From: Palsa-343 sp036490815
Lineage (GTDB): Bacteria > Acidobacteriota > Terriglobia > Terriglobales > Acidobacteriaceae
DNA length: 64,000 nucleotides
Direction of reading: 5' to 3'
Assembly: GCA_036490815.1 (NCBI GenBank)
Contig: DASXDF010000013.1
Location: 310,001-374,000, forward strand
Position 1 is the stretch's first letter. The number at the start of each line of letters is the position of its first letter. The translations under genes and the position numbers were made by a program. Positions 37,078-44,418 of this stretch are shown here, in pieces. Below the pieces are notes generated by a model, which saw only the letters and a list, made by a program, of their open reading frames with translations, had not been told where the DNA came from and ran no database searches.

Positions 37078-37962
37078 TCAGGAATGTGCTGATGTGCCCG
37101 TAAAAAAGGGCCGCAGCTCTTTTGCGACACGTTCTGGCTGGCTCATATCGTCCGCCGCCAGATGGCCGAGATCGGGGATTATGATGCGCCGCGCATGGAG
37201 TAAAACACCGCTCAACGCGTCCAGCGCCGCGGTCAGGTAGGCGGCGCTCTTCGTGCCTCCCAGCAGAAGCACTTCGGCGTTGACCGCACTGAACGACTCC
37301 AGCATTCCCGCCATCTCCGCCACATAGCGGAGGTCAAAGTGCATTGAGCGAATGAGACTTTCCAGCGAGGCATCCTCGGACTTCATACTCTTTCTGCCAG
37401 CTTGTAGCGCCAGCCGCATGAGTGGGATGAGGAGGAAGCGCGGCAGAGCCGTTAACCAATCTCCCCGATCTCCAGTACCTTTCATGACGGCGACCATTGC
37501 CCCAGCCAGATGCCCTCGCATTAGTTGCTCTTCGTACTTTGGCGCAAATGCCATTGGTCTCCGATCGCCCGCGAGCACCAATGCCGGCTCATACAGCGCG
37601 ATCCGTTCCAGAGTGGGCAGCTTCAACGCAGCCTGCAGCGTGATCAGCCCACCCACACTCAGACCGAAGACATTGCGAGCGCCCGTCTCGCGGAGAAGCG
37701 CGTCAAGATCCTCGACTTCCACCTGTATGCTGTGCTCCTTACCGTAAGGTCCACTGAGGCTTCGGCCACGGCGATTAAGAATCGAGACAGTGAATGAACC
37801 TGAGAGTGCCGCACCGAGCTTCATGAAGTTCTGCGCGGCCTGCATGCCACCCGGCACAAGTACGAGGCCGGGGCCATTGCCCATCTGCCGATAGCTGATC
37901 CTCGTTCCATCCTTCGAAGTAACGAGGCCGGTCCTGTAGGATTGCTCCTCTGGAGCTTTCAT
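37078..37962 (-). CDS. alpha/beta-fold hydrolase
   Basis: A 294-aa cytosolic alpha/beta hydrolase. The nucleophile elbow is GLSVGG (Ser102), the oxyanion region is LVPGGMQAAQNF near residue 37, the acid is likely in LLGGTKSAAYL or nearby, and the catalytic His is in PDLGHLAADD near the C-terminus. The start KAPEEQSYRTGLVTSKDGT and RRGRSLSGPYG region resemble esterase/haloperoxidase-type members. Substrate unknown. No strong ribosome binding site is visible before the ATG. It lies between the amidase remnant and the peroxidase genes on the same strand but 194 bp from the latter, so it is probably a separate unit. Confidence 0.8.
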   Translation of the reverse strand: MKAPEEQSYRTGLVTSKDGTRISYRQMGNGPGLVLVPGGMQAAQNFMKLGAALSGSFTVSILNRRGRSLSGPYGKEHSIQVEVEDLDALLRETGARNVFGLSVGGLITLQAALKLPTLERIALYEPALVLAGDRRPMAFAPKYEEQLMRGHLAGAMVAVMKGTGDRGDWLTALPRFLLIPLMRLALQAGRKSMKSEDASLESLIRSMHFDLRYVAEMAGMLESFSAVNAEVLLLGGTKSAAYLTAALDALSGVLLHARRIIIPDLGHLAADDMSQPERVAKELRPFFTGTSAHS

Positions 37963-38116
37963 CTACGATCAGCTTATCCGGAGAATTGCACGGACAGGGG
38001 TTGGCCTGAATGCTGGTTTCGCATCAAAATCCAATACCGTGAGACACTCCCCGGCGAGCGTGTCCGTCGCTTAAATCACAGATTTCAACTCGGGGAACAT
38101 GAGAGGATCGGTCGGT

Positions 38117-38155
38117 CAAACTCGAGAGTTTGTGCCGCGTCATGCCCTGGACGCG
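38117..38155 (-). terminator. two short hairpins after the peroxidase gene
   Basis: CAAACT...AGTTTG (38117-38132, 4-base loop) and CGCGTC...GACGCG (38136-38155, 8-base loop) lie just after the minus-strand stop at 38157. There is no T-run, so termination is only a guess. Confidence 0.25.
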
Positions 38156-38156
38156 A

Positions 38157-39443
38157 TCACGGAAGCTCTGTATGGCGGACACCAGCAGCCTCGGGGGCGT
38201 GTGCGCCATTCTCCTTCATTGCGACGTCCCGATCGACAAGCGTTCTGAGAAACGCGATCACGTCGTCAATATCCTGTTCATCCCAGATTGGCTGCTGGCC
38301 GAGGTCTCGCCCGAGAGGAGCGTCCGTCCTGTCCACGTTGTCTCGGTATTGTGGAGGCAAATCGTCGAACTTTTCGACTCCACCGCCTGGCTTTTTCGGA
38401 TACCACTTGCCGGGATCGGTATCGCGCTCCACATAAAAAAGCAGAACCTCCCGCAACGTATGAAAGCGCCCATTGTGAAAGAAGACATGGCGCATAGCCG
38501 CGTTGCGGAGCGTTGGAGTGCGAAAGAGCCCGCAATTCGAGGGCTCTTTCGCCGCCGCGTCTTTTCGAAATGGCCCGCAAAGTCCCAGATCGTAGTAATC
38601 GGGGTTCTTATTCCACGGGATCTCTCCGTTGCGCGGTACGCCAAGAGCTTCGAACTGAAAATCAGTGAAAAGAGGATGTGCTCCGTTTGCACCCTGTTCA
38701 TCAATATGGCAAGAAGCACAATTGCCGCCATTTGGATCGTCAAACAGTTGCTTGCCGCGAAGTTCCTGGGTCGTGAGGTTTGCGTTGCCGTCGAGCCATT
38801 GGTCGAATTTGCTGCTATAGGGATGAAAGCTCCCGTCCTGTAACTCAAATTGCTGCAGGGCCTCGGTCGCCTTTTCGACCGCAAGCGCCGGATGATTAAA
38901 AATATCCTCCCCGAAAACGAGGCGAAACTCGTCCGCATAAGACGCGTGGCCTAACTTGTCTGCAAGCACGCCAACGTTGCGATCATCCATTTCCACTGCA
39001 GAAAACAAGGGGAACATTGCCTGGGCATGCGGCGAATTGTACCGGCCGTCCCAGGTATATCCGCCGGCGGGCACTTCATCGGGTTCCGTGAGCTGTTCGA
39101 TCGGGTTTGTAGCTCGCACGTGAGTCCAGACAGGAACGCGATTGAGGACGTAGCGGAGCGATGGCACTGCCCTGTAATCGGGACTCCGCAGATCGGGTCC
39201 GCCATATTGAACAGCCAGGCCGTTGGGCGGACCATAGGCGTACCTGGGATCGTGGCAGGTGGAGCAGGCCATCTTCCCCGATGCCGAAAGGCGCAGATCG
39301 AAGAATATTTTCTTGCCAAGAACGGCGATTGAGTCCGGAGAAGCGCCGTTCGCCTCGGGAGATGGAATGCCTGTGCTGCCCGTCACGCATATCGCTCCTG
39401 CCGCAACAAGGACTACCGCCAGGAAAAGTGTTCGCGTGAACAT
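38157..39443 (-). CDS. di-haem cytochrome c peroxidase family protein
   Basis: A 428-aa periplasmic protein of the cytochrome c peroxidase/MauG superfamily. A signal peptide (MFTRTLFLAVVLVAAG) is followed by two c-haem sites, CSTCH at about residue 60 and CASCH at about residue 240. Other family segments are KKIFFDLRLSASGKMACSTC, FPLFSAVEMDD, RTPTLRNAAMRHVFFHNGRF and LREVLLFY. The frame is open upstream to 39518, but ATG 39443 begins the signal peptide. It may reduce hydrogen peroxide or oxidise a partner. It is preceded by the phosphatase-like gene on the same strand (120 bp gap), so they may be expressed together; a functional link is not established. Confidence 0.9.
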   Translation of the reverse strand: MFTRTLFLAVVLVAAGAICVTGSTGIPSPEANGASPDSIAVLGKKIFFDLRLSASGKMACSTCHDPRYAYGPPNGLAVQYGGPDLRSPDYRAVPSLRYVLNRVPVWTHVRATNPIEQLTEPDEVPAGGYTWDGRYNSPHAQAMFPLFSAVEMDDRNVGVLADKLGHASYADEFRLVFGEDIFNHPALAVEKATEALQQFELQDGSFHPYSSKFDQWLDGNANLTTQELRGKQLFDDPNGGNCASCHIDEQGANGAHPLFTDFQFEALGVPRNGEIPWNKNPDYYDLGLCGPFRKDAAAKEPSNCGLFRTPTLRNAAMRHVFFHNGRFHTLREVLLFYVERDTDPGKWYPKKPGGGVEKFDDLPPQYRDNVDRTDAPLGRDLGQQPIWDEQDIDDVIAFLRTLVDRDVAMKENGAHAPEAAGVRHTELP

Positions 39444-39563
39444 CAGTACCCGCAGGGTCGCTGCGCAGTGCGACGATTGCCCTGCGACGAGAATGGATGG
39501 GTCTGCGGACGGCAGCATTCTGAATGGGCCGATGAAGCAGGCGGGAGCAGGTCGTCCCCTTCG

Positions 39564-40802
39564 TCAATCATGGGCAAAAATGTCCGGGCCAAATGCGATC
39601 AATCCCTTTTGTGCGGCAAAGCCCAGGTATTCGCGAATGCCGAAAATCTCCTCCATCGACTTCAGCAGCGAGTAGTGATTGTAGGGCACATTGGAAACGG
39701 TCCCTGGGCGAATATATTTCGAGAGCAGCAGAGCGCCGGTTCTGTCGCCGCCAAAGCCAAGGGTCTGGACGGTGATGGGGCCGCCGTGCTGCATATGGGT
39801 CGCAACGAGAGGATACTTTCTCCCCAGGTTGGGCCCCTCCTGCTGACCGCAGCAGGCTGCGCCATCGACCGTTACCAGTACACCGCTCTTCGAACGCTCG
39901 ATTTTCCCATTTCCACCTTCATCAAAGTTGATAACGATCAGGCCATCTTTCTTATATGCAGGCGAACTCAGAAGCAGCGGGATCCACTTCTGGAGAAATT
40001 CATTAATGGATTTCAGACCGCCTGGTCCTCCGTTGGCGCACGGAGAATCGTGACCGTCGTCGCACAGGTTGGGCGCAATGAAACTGAAATCGGGTGTCGT
40101 CGCGATCGAGCGAAGGTCGGTTTTCAGCTGGCGCAAGCTTACGACATTATCGTGGCAGGCAGGCTGATCGATCACCGCGTGAAAGTACATGAATGGATCA
40201 TGCCGCGTCGCATACATGTCCCCCTGCGGGACAGCTGCGCTGGGCGCTTCGGCTTCCTGAGTGAGGTCTCGGGCATTCAGCGCCGGATGTCCGCAGGTGG
40301 CGGACTCGCGCGCGGGGTCGTTGCCCATATCTTCCATATACCCTTTCCAGGTCAGCCGTGCTGCCGTGAGCTGGTTGGCCAGCGTCCTCACTGATGCCGG
40401 GTAGACACAACCCTGTCCGACAGCCTGCCCATCGGCAGCTGTTCCCGTCTGATGAAACTCGGCATACACGTTGCAATCGTCCGACGTCTGCGGCGTCGAT
40501 GCCTGCCCACTCACCATTGCGATGTAGTTATCGAGACTGTTATGTCCGGTGCCGTAATACTGGGTCAGCAAGGCGCCCTGCGCGCGCAGGGTCCCGGCAA
40601 GATACGGCGCATCCGAGTGCGGACCGAATGTGTCGGAAAAGTTCTTGTTTTCGAGAGTGATGACGAACACATGCCGGATTGGCGGCAGGGCCGCGGCAAC
40701 GGCTCCGCCGGCAGATGCAAAAAGGAATGTGCCGCAGACCGCGAAGATCTGCAACCAACAGCAGGTGCTGGACAAGACAGCCGACAATCGTTTCGTCGTC
40801 AA
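39564..40802 (-). CDS. secreted phosphatase/phosphoesterase (alkaline phosphatase fold)
   Basis: A 412-aa exported protein of the phosphoesterase family that includes AcpA-type acid phosphatases and phospholipases C. After a signal peptide (cleavage near GGAVAAA), the first metal region is HVFVITLENKNFSDTFG, followed by YYGTGHNSLDNYIAMVSGQ, CDDGHDSPCANGG and VINFDEGGNGK, then HYSLLKSMEEIFGI near the end. These are the conserved blocks of that family. The frame is open to a GTG at 40874, but the TTG at 40802, with GGAGG about eight bases upstream (GGAGGAATCGCGT), is the better start. Substrate unknown. It is upstream of the di-haem peroxidase. Confidence 0.85.
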   Translation of the reverse strand: MTTKRLSAVLSSTCCWLQIFAVCGTFLFASAGGAVAAALPPIRHVFVITLENKNFSDTFGPHSDAPYLAGTLRAQGALLTQYYGTGHNSLDNYIAMVSGQASTPQTSDDCNVYAEFHQTGTAADGQAVGQGCVYPASVRTLANQLTAARLTWKGYMEDMGNDPARESATCGHPALNARDLTQEAEAPSAAVPQGDMYATRHDPFMYFHAVIDQPACHDNVVSLRQLKTDLRSIATTPDFSFIAPNLCDDGHDSPCANGGPGGLKSINEFLQKWIPLLLSSPAYKKDGLIVINFDEGGNGKIERSKSGVLVTVDGAACCGQQEGPNLGRKYPLVATHMQHGGPITVQTLGFGGDRTGALLLSKYIRPGTVSNVPYNHYSLLKSMEEIFGIREYLGFAAQKGLIAFGPDIFAHD

Positions 40803-41060
40803 ACGCGATTCCTCCGCAGGTGCGTTGTTTGTAAGGAGACGGGCTTCTGTTCCGCGCGCGGCTGCGGAACACACCTTCGCGATCTAAGTTTCTTCAGTGT
40901 AACCGCGTAAGACGACCGACCTCGACCAGCACCTTGGGCGAGAAGGGCGGTCTCCAACAATCATTCTGCGACGGCTGCGGGCTACCCGGCAATGGCTCGG
41001 ATCAGCGATGCCGAGCCCATCGCATGAACGCGCTTCCGGAGTAGCTGCATCAGAACCTGG

Positions 41061-42620
41061 TTACACTTTTTGAGGTGTCGGCACCCCGAACCAGCGTTGA
41101 ACGGATCGCTCTGCCGATTCTGGCTTCGGTTCGGCGTCGGTGGCCCAGGCGACGAAGCCATCGGGGCGAACCAGAAGTGCGGACACACCTTTCTCGTCCT
41201 TTGCCCGCGTGGCGACGTAGCGCAACCGGTCCTCAAGTCCATCGCAGGTGTCAGCCAGCGATTTGCCGGAGGTGAAGTCGAGTAGCAGGCCACGTCCGTC
41301 GTGGAGCAGATCGCCAAGGCGGCTGCCGTTTTCGAGTTCGAAATCCGGAGCGCTGCGGCCGACCAGCGCGTGACCGTCGCCGAGATCGTAGTGCATCGAG
41401 ACCCCGGATATCTTTTCGACAAAGTAATTGGTTCCTTCTTTCGTGGCGATCAGGTCGCGAATCACCGAAGCGATGGCCCGCGCGTGCGGATCGGGTCGAA
41501 TGATGGCTACCTGCGCACGTGTCCAGTTCAGGACCCATTCGCCAATTGGGTGGCGCTCCGCCGTGTAAGTGTCGAGTAAATCATCGGAGGCCCAGCCCTT
41601 GATGACCGCGGCGAGCTTCCATCCCAGATTCATCGCGTCGCCCAGGCCCGTGTTCATGCCCTGGCCGCCGAAGGGCGAGTGGACGTGGGCCGCATCACCC
41701 GCCAGCAGGATGCGTCCCTTGCGATACGTGGCCGCCTGCCGCGACCTGTCGGTGTAACTGGTCGCGATCTCCACGGATTTGAGCTTGACGCTGGTTCCCG
41801 ATACACGCTGGAGCATCGCCTCCAGGTCTTCGCGTGTGATCTCAGAGGCGCGGTCGAAACGGCCGCCATCGAAATCTACGACGCCAACGCGTCCCGGAGC
41901 AGGGCCGTGGGTATAGAGACCCCGCGGGGTCAGATTGAATCCGGGAGCGAGGCCTCCGAGGTCCTCGAATTCCACGATGGCCATATATCCGGTCAGCTCA
42001 GGATCGGTGCCATCGAACGCGAAGCCGGCCAGTTTCCGCACGACACTGCGACCTCCGTCGCAGCCAATGAGCCACTTTGCCTCGAAATCGCCGTGAGCGG
42101 TTCGCACACAGACACGGTCCGCAGTTTCGGCGAACTCGAGGACTTCATGCCCGAGGCGAACGTCGGCGCCGAGTTGTCGAGCTCGCTCGGCGAGCACCGA
42201 CTCCAGTGCTTCGAGACTCACCATGCCACCCCCGACCGACGGACCAGGGATAATCCATTGTTGGCTCGAGAAATCAACCTTGCTGGCGTCGAGCATGATG
42301 CCAGCGAAGTGGCCCGCGAATCGTGGTGCTGCAGCTGGAGGGGAGGAAACCTTCCCGTCCCCGGTAAACTGCATGCCCGGCCGTTCTCCCCCCGTCCAGC
42401 CGATTGCTGCGCCTTTCACGTTGCCCAGGAGTCCGCGCCGATAAAAAGCCTCTGTGGAGGGGAAGTTGAGTCCCCGCGCCCCCATCCATCCGCTCTTAAG
42501 CGGCATGCTGGCGCTCTCATTCTTCTCGAGCAGCAACACGGAAGCACCCGCAAGACGAAGCTCGCCCGCGAGAAAAAGGCCGACCGGGCCTCCGCCCGCG
42601 ATGATGACGTCATAATTCAT
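41061..42620 (-). CDS. FAD-dependent monooxygenase (aromatic hydroxylase class A)
   Basis: A 519-aa flavoprotein. It has the FAD Rossmann motif VIIAGGGPVGLFLAGEL at the N-terminus, the DG motif GCDGGRSVVRKLAG in the middle, and the GD motif LLAGDAAHVHSPFGGQGMNTG. The last 100 residues look like the thioredoxin-like C-terminal domain of phenol-hydroxylase-type enzymes. It resembles PheA/MhpA- and Rox/TetX-like hydroxylases acting on phenols, polyketides or antibiotics; the real substrate is unknown. ATG 42620 is preferred to the TTG at 42626. It is divergent from a methyltransferase-TetR pair with a palindromic operator candidate between, so it is probably controlled by that TetR protein. Confidence 0.88.
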   Translation of the reverse strand: MNYDVIIAGGGPVGLFLAGELRLAGASVLLLEKNESASMPLKSGWMGARGLNFPSTEAFYRRGLLGNVKGAAIGWTGGERPGMQFTGDGKVSSPPAAAPRFAGHFAGIMLDASKVDFSSQQWIIPGPSVGGGMVSLEALESVLAERARQLGADVRLGHEVLEFAETADRVCVRTAHGDFEAKWLIGCDGGRSVVRKLAGFAFDGTDPELTGYMAIVEFEDLGGLAPGFNLTPRGLYTHGPAPGRVGVVDFDGGRFDRASEITREDLEAMLQRVSGTSVKLKSVEIATSYTDRSRQAATYRKGRILLAGDAAHVHSPFGGQGMNTGLGDAMNLGWKLAAVIKGWASDDLLDTYTAERHPIGEWVLNWTRAQVAIIRPDPHARAIASVIRDLIATKEGTNYFVEKISGVSMHYDLGDGHALVGRSAPDFELENGSRLGDLLHDGRGLLLDFTSGKSLADTCDGLEDRLRYVATRAKDEKGVSALLVRPDGFVAWATDAEPKPESAERSVQRWFGVPTPQKV

Positions 42621-42742
42621 AGTCAATTCTCTACAGTGTACGAGGATCGAACTCCCAATGTTCCCCGGACCGGAGAGGCACTTTTTGCCCTCTGCCCGGT
42701 CCTCCCGGCATCATTAGCAGGCAGGTTTCCGCAGGCGTGAAT

Positions 42743-42765
42743 TATAATAGAACGGACGTTCGATT
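42743..42765. promoter_or_regulatory. -10 box overlapping a 20-bp TetR-type operator candidate
   Basis: TATAAT (42743-42748) lies within ATTATAAT, which reads the same on both strands. Next to it, 42746-42765 is a near-perfect 20-bp inverted repeat AATAGAACG-GA-CGTTCGATT with one mismatched pair. It would sit at the transcription start of the methyltransferase gene. Size and symmetry fit a TetR-family operator. No good -35 is seen. Confidence 0.55.
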
Positions 42766-42790
42766 TATTATCAGAATGGAGCGCAGTTCC

Positions 42791-43717
42791 ATGAAGGCAC
42801 GTCGTCCAAGCCGCACAGCCGAACACAATGCATTATTTCGCGCCATCGAGTGCTCGCGGCCACTTCAGGTACGCATCGTGAATGACCCGATGGCGCGTAC
42901 CTTTCTGGGCTTTCCTTTCCGGCTCGCGGCTCTCTTTTCGCACAGCAGTGTCTGCCGAGCACCCCTGTGCCGGTATATCGACCATCGGTGGCCCGGATCG
43001 CGCACGTCGCTCATCGCCCGTACCCGACTGATCGACGATTACCTGACCTGCGCGCTGGCTTCCGGAGTGCGGCAGGTGGTTCTGCTCGGAGCCGGATTCG
43101 ATTCCCGAGCCTATCGAACAGAGGATGCCTGCCGGGCGCGATTTTTCGAAGTCGATCATCCAAACACTTCGGCCATCAAACAAGCTTTCGTCCTTCGGTC
43201 TCTCGGCACGCTTCCTGAACATGTGAAGTTTGTTTCGGTGGATTTTCAGCGTGAATCAGTTCGAAACGCACTCGGCGAGGCGGGCTTCGATGGGCTTGAC
43301 CGCAGCCTGTTCATCTGGGAAGTTGTTTCCAATTACCTCACTGAGGAATCCGTCCGGTCCACACTGGCATTTATTTCGAGTCTGATTCAGGGAACACAAC
43401 TGATCTTCACCTACGTCGATGAGGCCGTCATCAGGAATCCCTCGGCATCCATAGGGGGACGCGAGGTCCAGCGGACGATTGCAAAGCTGGAGGAACCGTG
43501 GACTTTCGGAATCCGGCCCGCCCATGCGGTCGAATTCTTCCGCGAATCCGGACTTTGTCTGGACAACGATTTATCTGCCCCCGAGTATCGCAGGCTTTAC
43601 TACGGAAACAGGCCGCGGATCCAGGGCTATGAGTTTTACCATGTCGTCACCGCCCATGTTCCCCCCGACGAGAAACAACTCCACGCGGACCCGACCGCGG
43701 AGGTTCACGATGCCTAA
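42791..43717 (+). CDS. class I SAM-dependent methyltransferase (Ppm1/Tcmp-LCM family)
   Basis: A 308-aa methyltransferase. The SAM motif I is VVLLGAGFDSRAYR, followed by RFFEVDHPNTSAIKQ (the DxP segment) and LFIWEVVSNYLTEESV in place of the usual 'EGLxMYL'. This is the leucine-carboxyl-methyltransferase-like family, known for O-methylating small molecules such as polyketides. ATG 42791 is selected because GGAG lies nine bases before it; an ATG at 42776 and a GTG at 42737 are also in frame, the latter upstream of the probable transcription start. The gene overlaps the TetR gene by 8 bp. Together with the divergent monooxygenase it suggests hydroxylation plus methylation of one compound. Confidence 0.85.
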   Translation: MKARRPSRTAEHNALFRAIECSRPLQVRIVNDPMARTFLGFPFRLAALFSHSSVCRAPLCRYIDHRWPGSRTSLIARTRLIDDYLTCALASGVRQVVLLGAGFDSRAYRTEDACRARFFEVDHPNTSAIKQAFVLRSLGTLPEHVKFVSVDFQRESVRNALGEAGFDGLDRSLFIWEVVSNYLTEESVRSTLAFISSLIQGTQLIFTYVDEAVIRNPSASIGGREVQRTIAKLEEPWTFGIRPAHAVEFFRESGLCLDNDLSAPEYRRLYYGNRPRIQGYEFYHVVTAHVPPDEKQLHADPTAEVHDA

Positions 43718-44333
43718 AGTAAGTCAAAAATATCTTGATGATCGGCGCTCGGAGATCCTCGATGCTGCGATTGTGTGCTTTTCGAGGGATGGATTCCATC
43801 GAACTACGATGAAGGACATCGTCCGTGAATCCGGACTTAGTCCTGGGGCGATCTACAACTATTTCCGGAGCAAAGAAGAGATCATCGAAGCCAACGCCGC
43901 GCGCCGCCAGGCAAAGGAACGGCGGTTGGTCACGGAAGCAATCGCCGATGGCCCAGCGGCCAGTGCCCTGAAGCGTGTGCGAGATGCATTTCTTGATGAA
44001 CTGGAGAATCCGAAAGAACGGCTTCGCCGACGCCTCAGCGTTCAACTGTGGGCGGAGGCTCAGAGCAGCCCCGAGATTCGTAAGATCGTTCGTCGCAGTT
44101 TCGAGGAGCCGCGCAGGCTTCTGTCTGAGGCGCTCGTCGAGGCTCAGAAACAAGGCGCAATAGCGAAGTGGGCCGACCCGGATGCTCTAGCATGCTTTGT
44201 GATCGCCGCGTTTCATGGTTTGGTGCTGCAGCGAGAATGGGATAGCCAGTTTTCCCCGGAGCCTCACAAAGTGCTGCTGGATCTGCTCCTCAAGGCTGTT
44301 GCCGGAAAAAGCCGGCCCACAGCAGCCAGGTGA
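43710..44333 (+). CDS. TetR-family regulator (local repressor candidate)
   Basis: A 207-aa regulator. Residues about 10-60 form the TetR helix-turn-helix: RRSEILDAAIVCFSRDGFH, TTMKDIVRESGLSPGAIYNYF and RSKEEII. The rest is a helical ligand-binding domain with a C-terminus resembling the TetR_C_6 (BetI-like) group. ATG 43710 has GGAGG eight bases upstream and overlaps the end of the methyltransferase gene (ATGCCTAA), so the two are translationally coupled. It probably binds the palindrome at 42746-42765 and controls both the methyltransferase operon and the divergent monooxygenase. The ligand is unknown, probably the substrate of those enzymes. Confidence 0.9.
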   Translation: MPKVSQKYLDDRRSEILDAAIVCFSRDGFHRTTMKDIVRESGLSPGAIYNYFRSKEEIIEANAARRQAKERRLVTEAIADGPAASALKRVRDAFLDELENPKERLRRRLSVQLWAEAQSSPEIRKIVRRSFEEPRRLLSEALVEAQKQGAIAKWADPDALACFVIAAFHGLVLQREWDSQFSPEPHKVLLDLLLKAVAGKSRPTAAR

Positions 44334-44418
44334 GCGGACCGGCGCACCATGGTTCGCAGCCGGACAGTTGCGGAAGTCTCATTCACCAATCGACAATATT
44401 TCTGCAGGAAAATAGAGC

